This document shows, piece after piece, positions 1-5,817 of a DNA stretch of 8,330 nucleotides. The position numbers and the translations under genes are program-made. This stretch comes from Paracoccaceae bacterium (GTDB lineage: Bacteria; Pseudomonadota; Alphaproteobacteria; Rhodobacterales; Rhodobacteraceae): the NCBI GenBank assembly GCA_027030435.1, contig JALVEX010000340.1, positions 1-8,330 on the forward strand, given 5' to 3'. Each line of letters starts with the position of its first letter. The first letter of the stretch is position 1. Below the pieces are notes generated by a model, which was given only the letters and a program-made list of their open reading frames with translations, did not search any database and was not told the DNA's origin.

Positions 1-20
1 CGCCACCCCCGGCACAGGCG
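1..20. repeat. Possible tail of a third copy of the intergenic repeat
   Basis: Bases 6-19 read CCCCCGGCACAGGC. The tail of the copy at 918-970 reads CCCCCGGCCACAGGC, differing by one missing C. The 39-base core expected upstream would lie outside the window, so this is only a suggestion. Confidence 0.3.
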
Positions 21-21
21 A

Positions 22-50
22 TTGACACCGCCTTCCCGCCCCCCTTTCAT
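22..50 (+). promoter_or_regulatory. Putative sigma70 promoter of the DDAH-family gene
   Basis: A perfect -35 hexamer TTGACA (22-27) is followed by a 17-base spacer and TTTCAT (45-50), which matches four of six bases of the -10 consensus. Transcription would start near 56-58, giving a leader of about 27 bases before the ATG at 84. The TTG inside the -35 box also opens a reading frame in another phase, but that frame codes for nothing recognisable. This is inferred from the motif only. Confidence 0.55.
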
Positions 51-83
51 GGCCGCGAAGCGACCACGAAAACGAGCCCGCCA

Positions 84-866
84 ATGCCCCATCCCACGAT
101 CAGCTTCCGCCACGCCATCACCCGCCAGCCCGCCCGCTCGGCCACGAACGGCCTGCGCGCCGAGGATCGCGGCGCGCCCGATATCGCGCGCATGCGCCGC
201 GATCACGCCGCCTATGTGGAGGCCCTCGAAGGCGCCGGCGCGCGGGTCACCGTGCTGGAGCCGCTCGAAGCCTTCCCCGATGCCCATTTCGTCGAGGACG
301 TGGCGCTCTGCCTGCCCGAAGGCGCGGTGCTGCTAAAGCCCGGCGCCCCCTCGCGCGCCGGGGAAGTGGAGGCCATGGCCCCTGCCCTCGCCGCGCATTT
401 CGATGAAATCCGCGCCATCACCGGCCCCGGCACCATCGAGGGCGGCGATATCCTCGTCACGCCGCGCGAGATCCTCGTCGGCCTCTCGGCGCGCACCAGC
501 CGCGAAGGCGCCGAGGAGCTGGCCCGCATCACCGCCCAATGGGGCCATGAACTCAGGATCTGCGAAACCCCGCCCGGCGTGCTCCATTTCAAGACGGGCT
601 GCGCCCTCCTTGACGAGGAAACCATCCTCGCCACCCCCCGCCTCGCCGCCTCGGGCTGTTTTGCGGGCTACCGCACCCTCCTCACCCCCGAGGGCGAAGA
701 AATGGCCGCCAATGCGATCCGCTTCAATGATAAAGTGATCCTGCCCGCGGGCTTTCCCCGCACCGCCGAGATGCTCACGGATGCGGGCTTCACCGTCACC
801 CCGCTCAGGAACGATGAATTCGCGCTCCTCGACGGCGGCATGTCCTGCCTCTCGCTGCGGTTCTGA
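84..866 (+). CDS. Dimethylarginine dimethylaminohydrolase (DDAH) family protein
   Basis: This is a 260-residue cytosolic enzyme of the guanidino-modifying superfamily. DDAH hydrolyses N-omega-methylated arginines to citrulline and a methylamine, with a cysteine nucleophile. The expected landmarks are all present: FVEDVA with E71-D72 (substrate guanidinium contacts), arginines at 91 and 137 in the usual substrate-binding places, EGGD with E119, a catalytic histidine H168 in LHFKTG, and C255 in the C-terminal GGMSCLSLR motif. Bacterial DDAH is about 254-260 residues, so the gene is full length. The start at 84 has only a weak ribosome site (GAG at 74-76), but it fits the family N-terminus and the promoter at 22-50. 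No partner gene of arginine catabolism is adjacent. Some family members use other guanidino substrates, so the family is sure but the substrate is not. Confidence 0.9.
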   Translation: MPHPTISFRHAITRQPARSATNGLRAEDRGAPDIARMRRDHAAYVEALEGAGARVTVLEPLEAFPDAHFVEDVALCLPEGAVLLKPGAPSRAGEVEAMAPALAAHFDEIRAITGPGTIEGGDILVTPREILVGLSARTSREGAEELARITAQWGHELRICETPPGVLHFKTGCALLDEETILATPRLAASGCFAGYRTLLTPEGEEMAANAIRFNDKVILPAGFPRTAEMLTDAGFTVTPLRNDEFALLDGGMSCLSLRF

Positions 867-917
867 AAGCGCGCCACCCTCTTACGCGCCCCCGCCCCTT
901 CTTCCGCCCCCGCCCTC

Positions 918-970
918 ATCACTGGTCTGCAAATATCCCCGCCGGAGGCATCCCGCCCCCGGCCACAGGC
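918..970. repeat. Intergenic repeat, copy A
   Basis: Bases 918-956 match 5250-5289 exactly apart from one extra C in the second copy. The shared core contains ATCACTGGTC, TGCAAATATCCCC and GCCGGAGGCATCCCGC, and it is followed in both copies by a short variable stretch and GCCACAGGC. It lies in the 199-base spacer between the DDAH-family gene and lipB, which is otherwise pyrimidine-rich and shows no open gene. I recall similar GCCTCCGGCGGG...ATATTT strings between genes in other Rhodobacteraceae, but that is memory and not a search. The GGAGG inside it is not followed by a usable start codon. Confidence 0.8.
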
Positions 971-1044
971 ACAGCGGAAGACAGTTTCACCACCGCCGCC
1001 CCCTTGCCAATCATTGCCGCTCCTGCCAGTGAGGGCGCGTCAAG

Positions 1045-1060
1045 GCATGAGGGCATGAGG
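1045..1060 (+). repeat. Tandem GCATGAGG duplication at the lipB ribosome-binding site
   Basis: The octamer GCATGAGG occurs twice in a row (1045-1052, 1053-1060). The second copy supplies the GAGG (1057-1060) that lies five bases before the lipB ATG at 1066. Each copy also carries an ATG (1047 and 1055), and these fall in the two frames not used by lipB. Confidence 0.75.
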
Positions 1061-1065
1061 GCCGG

Positions 1066-1716
1066 ATGGTCGAGTGGATCACCTCTCCGGGGCTCACCGG
1101 ATACGAGGAAGCGGTGGAGCGGATGGAGGCGCGCGCGGGCGCCATCGCGGCGGGGCGCGCGGGCGAGGCCGTCTGGCTTCTCGAACACCCCCCCCTCTAC
1201 ACCGCCGGCACCAGCGCAAGGCCGGAGGATCTGACCGATCCCGGGCGCTTCCCGGTATTTCCAAGCCGGCGCGGCGGGCAATACACCTATCACGGCCCGG
1301 GCCAGCGCATCGCCTATGTGATGCTCGACGTGGCCGCGCGCGGACGGGATCTGAGGGCCTTCGTGGCCGCGATCGAGGAATGGGTGATCGCCACGCTCGC
1401 CGATTTCGGGGTGGAGGGCGAGCGGCGGGAAGGCCGCGTGGGCGTCTGGGTCGCGCGCCCTGAAAAGCCCCCGCTCCCCGACGGCACCCCGCGCGAGGAC
1501 AAGATCGCCGCCATAGGCCTGCGGCTCAGGAAGTGGATCAGCTTTCACGGGCTGTCGATCAATGTCGATCCCGATCTCACCCATTACGAGGGCATCGTGC
1601 CCTGCGGCATTGCCGGCCACGGCGTCACCAGCCTCGCCGATCTCGGCATTGCGGCCACGATGGCGGATGTGGATGCGGCGCTCAAACGCAATTTTGCAAC
1701 GGTTTTCGGCCAATAA
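1066..1716 (+). CDS. lipB: Lipoyl(octanoyl) transferase LipB
   Basis: LipB moves the octanoyl group from octanoyl-ACP to the lipoyl-domain lysine of 2-oxoacid dehydrogenases and the glycine cleavage H protein. It is the first step of protein lipoylation and takes place in the cytosol. At 216 residues it has the usual length. The signature RGGQYTYHGPGQ covers residues 69-80, the conserved lysine is K146 in KIAAIGLRLRK, the HGLSINV motif is at 161-167, and the acyl-transfer cysteine is C180 in GIVPCGI. A proline-rich loop of about 15 residues (131-145) precedes the lysine motif, as I recall in other alphaproteobacteria. The ATG at 1066 is favoured by GAGG five bases upstream. LipA is not in the window. 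No convincing -35/-10 pair is seen directly upstream. Confidence 0.97.
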   Translation: MVEWITSPGLTGYEEAVERMEARAGAIAAGRAGEAVWLLEHPPLYTAGTSARPEDLTDPGRFPVFPSRRGGQYTYHGPGQRIAYVMLDVAARGRDLRAFVAAIEEWVIATLADFGVEGERREGRVGVWVARPEKPPLPDGTPREDKIAAIGLRLRKWISFHGLSINVDPDLTHYEGIVPCGIAGHGVTSLADLGIAATMADVDAALKRNFATVFGQ

Positions 1717-1740
1717 CGTCGCATTCGCCGAAGGCGCCCT

Positions 1741-1768
1741 TTAACATTGCGCAACCACTCGCTAAATA
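1741..1768 (+). promoter_or_regulatory. Candidate promoter of cycA
   Basis: TTAACA (1741-1746) matches five of six bases of the -35 consensus. TAAATA (1763-1768), 16 bases downstream, is a poor -10 with three of six. This is the only AT-richer patch between lipB and cycA, so it is the best place for a cycA promoter, but the call is weak. Confidence 0.35.
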
Positions 1769-1801
1769 CCATGCGTAAGCGCGATTCCACAGCTAGCTAA
1801 T

Positions 1802-1805
1802 GAGG
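1802..1805 (+). promoter_or_regulatory. Ribosome-binding site that fixes the cycA start
   Basis: GAGG at 1802-1805 ends six bases before the ATG at 1812. The in-frame ATG at 1800 overlaps this site and has no Shine-Dalgarno of its own, so 1812 is the likely start. That start also gives a clean signal peptide beginning MKK. Confidence 0.75.
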
Positions 1806-1811
1806 CATATC

Positions 1812-2225
1812 ATGAAAAAACTTCCCATCATCGCCGCCCTCGCCGCCCTCGCGGCCGCGCCTGCCTTCGCCGAAGGCGATGCCGCCAAGGGCGAGAAGCT
1901 CTTCAAGAAATGCAAATCCTGCCACATGATCGTCAATGGCGACGAAGTGATCTTCAAGGGCGGCAAGACCGGCCCCAACCTCTACGGCGTGATCGGCCGC
2001 CAGGTGGCCGGCGTCGAGGGCTTCAAATACGGCAAGGGCCTCAAGGAGCTCGGCGAGCAGGGCATGGTCTGGGATGAGGAAAGCCTCGCCGCCTGGATCA
2101 CCAATCCGAAGGATTTCCTGAAGGCGCATGAGGTGACCCCGAAAACCAAGATGACCTTCAAGCTGAAGAAGGGCGCCGAGGACATGGCCGCCTATCTCGC
2201 CTCGCTCAGCCCGAAGGCAGAATAA
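1812..2225 (+). CDS. cycA: Periplasmic class I cytochrome c (c550/c2 type)
   Basis: This is a soluble periplasmic monohaem cytochrome that carries electrons from the bc1 complex to terminal oxidases. The product is 137 residues. Residues 1-20 are a typical Sec signal (MKK, an alanine-rich hydrophobic core, and cleavage after APAFA). The haem motif CKSCH is at 34-38, KGGKTGPNLYGVIGR follows at 49-63, and M114 in KTKMTFK is the expected sixth ligand. Paracoccus cytochrome c550 has near-identical stretches (EGDAAKGEK, GGKTGPNLYGV, TKMTFK). The gene stands alone between its own candidate promoter and a strong terminator, just upstream of the aa3 oxidase gene ctaD. I recall this cycA-ctaD neighbourhood from Paracoccus denitrificans. 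Whether it equals c550 or photosynthetic c2 cannot be settled here, because no photosynthesis gene is in view. Confidence 0.92.
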   Translation: MKKLPIIAALAALAAAPAFAEGDAAKGEKLFKKCKSCHMIVNGDEVIFKGGKTGPNLYGVIGRQVAGVEGFKYGKGLKELGEQGMVWDEESLAAWITNPKDFLKAHEVTPKTKMTFKLKKGAEDMAAYLASLSPKAE

Positions 2226-2278
2226 GCCGGGCAGCCCGCAGGGGCAGGCACGCGCCCCGCATTGCCGAATTGGCACGA

Positions 2279-2315
2279 ACCCGCCGCCGGAAGCCCCGGC
2301 GGCGGGTCTATTTGT
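2279..2315 (+). terminator. Intrinsic terminator of cycA
   Basis: ACCCGCCGCCGG (2279-2290) pairs perfectly with CCGGCGGCGGGT (2296-2307) around the five-base loop AAGCC. This gives a 12-bp GC stem followed by CTATTTGT. It separates cycA from ctaD, so most cycA transcripts should end here. Confidence 0.85.
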
Positions 2316-2350
2316 CGCGACGATGCATCTGAATATGTGCAAAAAACGGC

Positions 2351-2380
2351 TTCCAACGGCTCACGAATAGGTGATAAAGT
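2351..2380 (+). promoter_or_regulatory. Candidate promoter of ctaD (weak)
   Basis: Between the cycA terminator and ctaD the best -10-like site is TAAAGT (2375-2380), preceded by TGA as in extended -10 elements. TTCCAA (2351-2356) lies 18 bases upstream and matches the -35 only poorly. An alternative pair, TTGTCG (2312-2317) with TATGTG (2334-2339), is no better. A promoter somewhere in 2308-2440 is expected because of the terminator, but its position is uncertain. The 12-bp palindrome CCGGCCGGCCGG (2391-2402) would lie in the leader. Confidence 0.3.
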
Positions 2381-2447
2381 CACCGAGAATCCGGCCGGCC
2401 GGTGAAACGGCGGGCCATCAGTCGAAGCAGACAACTTGATACGAACA

Positions 2448-2453
2448 GGGGAG
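2448..2453 (+). promoter_or_regulatory. Ribosome-binding site of ctaD
   Basis: GGGGAG ends seven bases before the ATG at 2461 and supports that start. The resulting N-terminus MADAAIHGHEGH closely resembles that of Paracoccus CtaDII. Confidence 0.7.
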
Positions 2454-2460
2454 ACAGTAC

Positions 2461-4134
2461 ATGGCGGACGCAGCGATCCATGGCCATGAAGGGCATGAAA
2501 GGCCGGGGTTCTTCACCCGCTGGTTCATGTCCACCAACCACAAGGACATCGGCATCCTCTACCTCTTCACGGCCGGGGCGCTTGGCCTCGTTTCGGTGAT
2601 CTTCACGGTGTTCATGCGCATGGAGCTCATGGAGCCGGGCGTGCAATACATGTGCATGGAGGGCCTGCGCCTCGTGAGCGATCCGGCCTCGGAATGCACC
2701 CCGAACGGGCACCTGTGGAACGTGTTCATCACCTATCACGGCATCCTGATGATGTTCTTCGTGGTGATCCCGGCGCTGTTTGGCGGCTTCGGCAACTACT
2801 TCATGCCGCTGATGATCGGCGCGCCCGACATGGCCTTCCCGCGGATGAACAACCTCAGCTACTGGATGTTCGTGGCCGGCGCCAGCCTCGGCGTTGCGTC
2901 CATGTTCGCCTCGGGTGGTAACGATCAGTTGGGTTCGGGCGTAGGCTGGGTGCTCTACCCGCCGCTCTCCACCACCGAATCGGGCATGTCGATGGATCTG
3001 GCGATCTTCGCCGTGCACCTCTCGGGCGCCAGCTCGATCCTCGGCGCGATCAACATGATCACCACCTTCCTCAACATGCGCACCCCGGGCATGACGCTGC
3101 ACAAGGTGCCGCTCTTTCCCTGGTCGATCTTCGTCACCGCCTGGCTGATCCTCCTCAGCCTGCCGGTGCTTGCGGGCGGCATCACCATGCTGCTGACGGA
3201 CCGCAACTTCGGCACAACTTTCTTCGATCCTTCCGGCGGCGGCGATCCGGTGCTCTACCAGCATATCCTGTGGTTCTTCGGGCACCCTGAAGTCTACATG
3301 ATCATCCTGCCGGGCTTCGGCATCATCAGCCACGTCATCTCCACCTTCTCGAAGAAGCCGATCTTCGGCTACCTGCCGATGGTCTATGCGATGGTGGCGA
3401 TCGGGGTGCTCGGCTTCGTCGTCTGGGCGCACCACATGTATACCGTGGGCCTCAGCCTCAGCCAGCAGAGCTACTTCATGCTCGCCACCATGGTGATCGC
3501 GGTGCCCACCGGCATCAAGGTGTTCTCCTGGATCGCCACCCTCTGGCAGGGCTCGATCGAATTCAAGACGCCGATGCTCTTTGCCATGGGCTTCCTGTTC
3601 CTGTTCACCGTCGGCGGTGTGACGGGGCTGGTGCTCAGCCAGGCGGCGCTCGATCGCGTCTATCACGACACCTACTACGTGGTGGCCCATTTCCACTACG
3701 TGATGAGCCTCGGCGCGGTGTTCGCGATCTTCGCCGGCATCTATTACTGGATCGGCAAGATGAGCGGGCGCCAGTATCCCGAATGGGCCGGCAAGCTGCA
3801 CTTCTGGCTGTTCTTCATCGGCGCCAACCTCACCTTCTTCCCCCAGCACTTCCTGGGCCGCCAGGGGATGCCGCGCCGCTATATCGACTACCCGGAAGCC
3901 TTCGCCTCCTGGAACGAGCTTTCCAGCTACGGCGCCTTCCTCTCCTTCGCCTCCTTCCTCTTCTTCATCGGCATCGTGTTCTACACGCTGCTGGCAGGGC
4001 GTCGCGTGAGCGAGGAAAACTACTGGCATCTGCCCGCCGACACGCTGGAATGGACCCTGCCCAGCCCGCCCCCGGAGCACACCTTCGAAACGCTGGTGAA
4101 GCCCGAGGTGTGGGACAAGCAGCGGGCGCATTGA
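2461..4134 (+). CDS. ctaD: Cytochrome c oxidase subunit I (aa3 type, A1 family)
   Basis: This is the catalytic subunit of the proton-pumping aa3 oxidase in the inner membrane. It binds haem a, haem a3 and CuB and reduces oxygen to water. The 557-residue product spans twelve expected membrane helices. Haem a ligands are H93 and H412 and the haem a3 ligand is H410. CuB ligands are H275, H324 and H325, with Y279 as the cross-linked tyrosine in GHPEVY. Proton-path residues are D123 and N130 (D path), E277 (the A1-type glutamate) and K353 (K path), and R472-R473 sit in GMPRRY. Every position is one less than in Paracoccus subunit I, and no key residue is missing. The other oxidase genes (ctaC, ctaB, ctaG, ctaE) are absent here, as is usual in this group, where ctaD stands apart. 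Two small patches of atypical codons lie near 2914-2943 and 3214-3231. Confidence 0.99.
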   Translation: MADAAIHGHEGHERPGFFTRWFMSTNHKDIGILYLFTAGALGLVSVIFTVFMRMELMEPGVQYMCMEGLRLVSDPASECTPNGHLWNVFITYHGILMMFFVVIPALFGGFGNYFMPLMIGAPDMAFPRMNNLSYWMFVAGASLGVASMFASGGNDQLGSGVGWVLYPPLSTTESGMSMDLAIFAVHLSGASSILGAINMITTFLNMRTPGMTLHKVPLFPWSIFVTAWLILLSLPVLAGGITMLLTDRNFGTTFFDPSGGGDPVLYQHILWFFGHPEVYMIILPGFGIISHVISTFSKKPIFGYLPMVYAMVAIGVLGFVVWAHHMYTVGLSLSQQSYFMLATMVIAVPTGIKVFSWIATLWQGSIEFKTPMLFAMGFLFLFTVGGVTGLVLSQAALDRVYHDTYYVVAHFHYVMSLGAVFAIFAGIYYWIGKMSGRQYPEWAGKLHFWLFFIGANLTFFPQHFLGRQGMPRRYIDYPEAFASWNELSSYGAFLSFASFLFFIGIVFYTLLAGRRVSEENYWHLPADTLEWTLPSPPPEHTFETLVKPEVWDKQRAH

Positions 4135-4146
4135 GCACGGCCTTCC

Positions 4147-4698
4147 ATGCCCTTTGAATGGCAAGACGGCAAAAGGGAGGCCCCGGAGATTTCCGGGGCC
4201 TCTTGCTTTGGCGCCGGCGATGCGCCGCTGGCGCGGCTTTCGCTCTGGCCCTATCGCTCGCTCTCGCGCCGCGGCTTCGTGTGGTTCATCGCCGTCACGG
4301 TGGCGCTGATCAGCCTGCCGCTGCTGGCCGTGCTCGGCACGATGCTGCTGTGGGGGCTCCTGCCCTTTCTCGCCGCCGCCGTGGGGGCCATGTGGTATTT
4401 CCTCGAGCGCAGCTACAAGGACGGCACGCTCCTGGAGGAACTGGAGATCTGGAGCGATCACATCTCCTTGCGCCGCCACGAGCCTCGCGGCCCCGAACGC
4501 AGCTGGGAGGCCAATCCCTACTGGGTGAGCGTGCATCTGCACCCCTCGGGCGGGCCGGTCGAGAATTACCTCACCCTCAAGGGCGGCGGGCGCGAGGTGG
4601 AGCTCGGCGCCTTCCTCACCCCCGAGGAGCGCGCCGAGCTGCACGATCAGTTGACCTATCTTCTGATCCGCCTGCGCGAGGCCGAGGCCCGGATATGA
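4147..4698 (+). CDS. DUF2244 family membrane protein
   Basis: The product is 183 residues and its function is unknown. The core LARLSLWPYRSLSRRGF (28-44) leads into two membrane helices (about 44-64 and 66-86). A soluble C-terminal part follows, with WSDHISLRRHEPRGPERSWEANPYWV, GGPVENYLTL and GREVELGAFLTPEER, all as I recall from DUF2244 proteins beside ctaD in Rhodobacterales. Placement 12 bases after ctaD suggests a role linked to the oxidase or membrane, but that is inference. The start is the weak point. The ATG at 4147 gives the family-like opening MPFEW, but it has no good Shine-Dalgarno, and codons 11-19 form a textbook terminator hairpin (4177-4202). No other ATG, GTG or TTG is in frame before the core, only CTG at 4228 and then GTG at 4279, which lies inside it. 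Confidence 0.85.
   Translation: MPFEWQDGKREAPEISGASCFGAGDAPLARLSLWPYRSLSRRGFVWFIAVTVALISLPLLAVLGTMLLWGLLPFLAAAVGAMWYFLERSYKDGTLLEELEIWSDHISLRRHEPRGPERSWEANPYWVSVHLHPSGGPVENYLTLKGGGREVELGAFLTPEERAELHDQLTYLLIRLREAEARI
4177..4209 (+). terminator. Intrinsic terminator-like hairpin after ctaD, inside the DUF2244 frame
   Basis: GAGGCCCCGGA (4177-4187) pairs perfectly with TCCGGGGCCTC (4192-4202) around the loop GATT, and TTGCTTT follows (4203-4209). The 11-bp stem and four-base loop are typical of a real terminator and fit the 3' end of the ctaD transcript. It lies 30 bases into the DUF2244 coding frame, so it could also act as an attenuator that a translating ribosome would disrupt. Confidence 0.75.
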
Positions 4699-4705
4699 GC
4701 CGGAT

Positions 4706-4733
4706 TTGAAGGGCCCCTCTTTCGTGCTATCCT
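4706..4733 (+). promoter_or_regulatory. Candidate promoter of the PEBP-like gene
   Basis: TTGAAG (4706-4711) and TATCCT (4728-4733) each match four of six consensus bases, with a 16-base spacer. The pair lies in the 120-base gap after the DUF2244 gene. Transcription would begin near 4740. Moderate to weak. Confidence 0.4.
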
Positions 4734-4781
4734 GCAGCGGCAAGGCGGCCTCGCCTGCCTTCCCATTGCCGAAGGAACCGG

Positions 4782-4817
4782 GAAAGGAGACAAGAAAGGA
4801 GGAAAGAAAGGAGGAAA
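4782..4817 (+). repeat. Tandem 12-bp repeat with duplicated Shine-Dalgarno
   Basis: GAAAGGAGGAAA occurs twice without a break (4794-4805, 4806-4817), and a related GGAAAGGAGACAA lies just before. The last AAAGGAGG sits four bases before the ATG at 4819 and is a near-perfect ribosome site. The other copies are too far upstream for that start, and no other gene begins with them. Confidence 0.85.
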
Positions 4818-4818
4818 C

Positions 4819-5220
4819 ATGCGCAAGACGGTGCCAACCATGTTCACGGCCGCAGCGCTCCTGCTCGGCGCGGGCGCTGCATCCGCCTTCGAAATCGGGT
4901 TTGACTGGAAGGGGCTGAAGCTCTGCACCTCGGGGCGGCCCAATGTCGTGCCCAATCCGCGCTTCACCCTGAAGGATGTGCCCAAGGGCACGAAATACAT
5001 CCGCTTCCGCCTGAAGGATCTCGACGTGCCGCAATACGATCACGGCGGCGGGATCGTGCGCTACACGGGGCAGAAGGTGATCGCGCCCGGCGCCTTCAGA
5101 TACAAATCCCCCTGCCCGCCCGACGGCGCGCACACATATGAATGGAAGGCGACGGCGCTGAAGCGCAGGAACGGCGGCAAGCTCGCCACCGCCCGCGCAA
5201 GGCGCAGATATCCTGAATAG
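4819..5220 (+). CDS. Exported PEBP-like (YbhB/YbcL-related) protein
   Basis: The product is 133 residues with a Sec-type signal peptide: MRK, then a hydrophobic stretch, then cleavage likely after A23 in GAASA. The mature part of about 110 residues shows features of the phosphatidylethanolamine-binding protein fold. NPRFTLKDVPKGTKYIRFRLKDLDVP (46-71) resembles the first PEBP signature around D-P-D-x-P, here DLDVP. SPCPPDGAHTYEW (97-109) resembles the second, PCPP-G-HTY. C36 and C99 are the only cysteines and could form a periplasmic disulphide. It is shorter than typical YbhB (about 150-180 residues). The ligand and role are unknown. The start at 4819 is backed by a strong Shine-Dalgarno. The gene appears monocistronic, convergent with the YqeY-domain gene. 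Confidence 0.75.
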   Translation: MRKTVPTMFTAAALLLGAGAASAFEIGFDWKGLKLCTSGRPNVVPNPRFTLKDVPKGTKYIRFRLKDLDVPQYDHGGGIVRYTGQKVIAPGAFRYKSPCPPDGAHTYEWKATALKRRNGGKLATARARRRYPE

Positions 5221-5249
5221 GGCCCGCAATCCCCGGTGACCCCGCTCCC

Positions 5250-5302
5250 ATCACTGGTCCTGCAAATATCCCCGCCGGAGGCATCCCGCGCGCGCCACAG
5301 GC
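5250..5302. repeat. Intergenic repeat, copy B
   Basis: This is the second copy of the element at 918-970, in the same orientation, with one added C at the GGTCC step. Its tail forms the small hairpin GCGCC-ACA-GGCGC (5293-5305), and GCCACAGGC recurs at 5334-5342. It lies in the 138-base gap between two convergent genes, where it or its neighbours might help end transcription. No standard terminator with a U-tract is seen in this gap. Confidence 0.8.
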
Positions 5303-5358
5303 GCCCGGCGCAAGCTCCAGGAGCCCCCGCCCTGCCACAGGCGCGCGCCCCCCGGCCT

Positions 5359-5817
5359 TCAGCCGAGCTTTTCCTTCACCAGCTTCCCGGCCTTGGCAAA
5401 ATCCATCCGGCCGGCGTATTTCGCCTTCAGCGCGCCCATGACCTTGCCCATGTCGCGGATGCTGGCCGCGCCTGTCTCGGCGATCGCCGCCTCCACCGCC
5501 TCGGCGATCTCGCCCTCGTCCATCTGGCGGGGCAGGAATTCCTCGATTACCCCGATCTCGGCCCGCTCCCCCTCGGCCAGTTCGAGCCGCCCCGCCTCTT
5601 CATAGGCGCGCGCGCTCTCCTGGCGCTGCTTGACCATCCGCCCGAGGATGCCGAGGATTTCCTCATCGCTGACACCATCCTCCCGCCCTTCGCTTCTGAG
5701 CGCAATGTCGCGATCCTTGATCGCCGCATTGATCAGGCGGAGGGTGGAAAGCCGGGTGGCCTCCTTGCTCTTCATCGCGTCCTTCAGGGCGGCATTGAGC
5801 CGGCTTCGCATATCCAT
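5359..5817 (-). CDS. GatB/YqeY domain-containing protein
   Basis: The product is 152 residues, the normal length for stand-alone YqeY proteins, which share the C-terminal tRNA-binding-like domain of the amidotransferase subunit GatB. Recognisable parts are the N-terminal MRSRLNAALKDAMKSKEATRLSTLRLINAAIKD, then DEEILGILGRMVKQRQES, then LPRQMDEGEIAEAV and the C-terminal DMGKVMGALKAKYAGRMDFAKAGKLVKEKL. It is alpha-helical with no signal peptide or membrane segment, so cytosolic. The molecular function of free-standing YqeY is not settled; a link to tRNA or glutamine metabolism is inferred from the domain. The start at 5817 is supported by GAGG (5825-5828, minus strand) seven bases before it. It is divergent from carA, an arrangement I recall from other alphaproteobacteria. 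Confidence 0.95.
   Translation of the reverse strand: MDMRSRLNAALKDAMKSKEATRLSTLRLINAAIKDRDIALRSEGREDGVSDEEILGILGRMVKQRQESARAYEEAGRLELAEGERAEIGVIEEFLPRQMDEGEIAEAVEAAIAETGAASIRDMGKVMGALKAKYAGRMDFAKAGKLVKEKLG

Noticed and set aside
1005..1033. TTGCCA as a -35 for lipB
   Set aside because: The position 17 bases downstream reads CAGTGA, which is nothing like a -10.
919..1713. A 264-codon minus-strand frame opposite lipB
   Set aside because: It is antisense to a fully conserved lipB and its product matches no family I recognise.
1726..1743. Small hairpin CGCC-GAA-GGCG after lipB with CCCTTT following
   Set aside because: A four-base-pair stem and short T-run are too weak to call a terminator.
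2380..5229. A 949-codon open frame on the minus strand opposite ctaD, the DUF2244 gene and the PEBP-like gene
   Set aside because: It is antisense to three well-supported genes and its product is rich in H, E, R, G and D with no recognisable domain. Long antisense frames are expected in GC-rich DNA where stop codons are rare.
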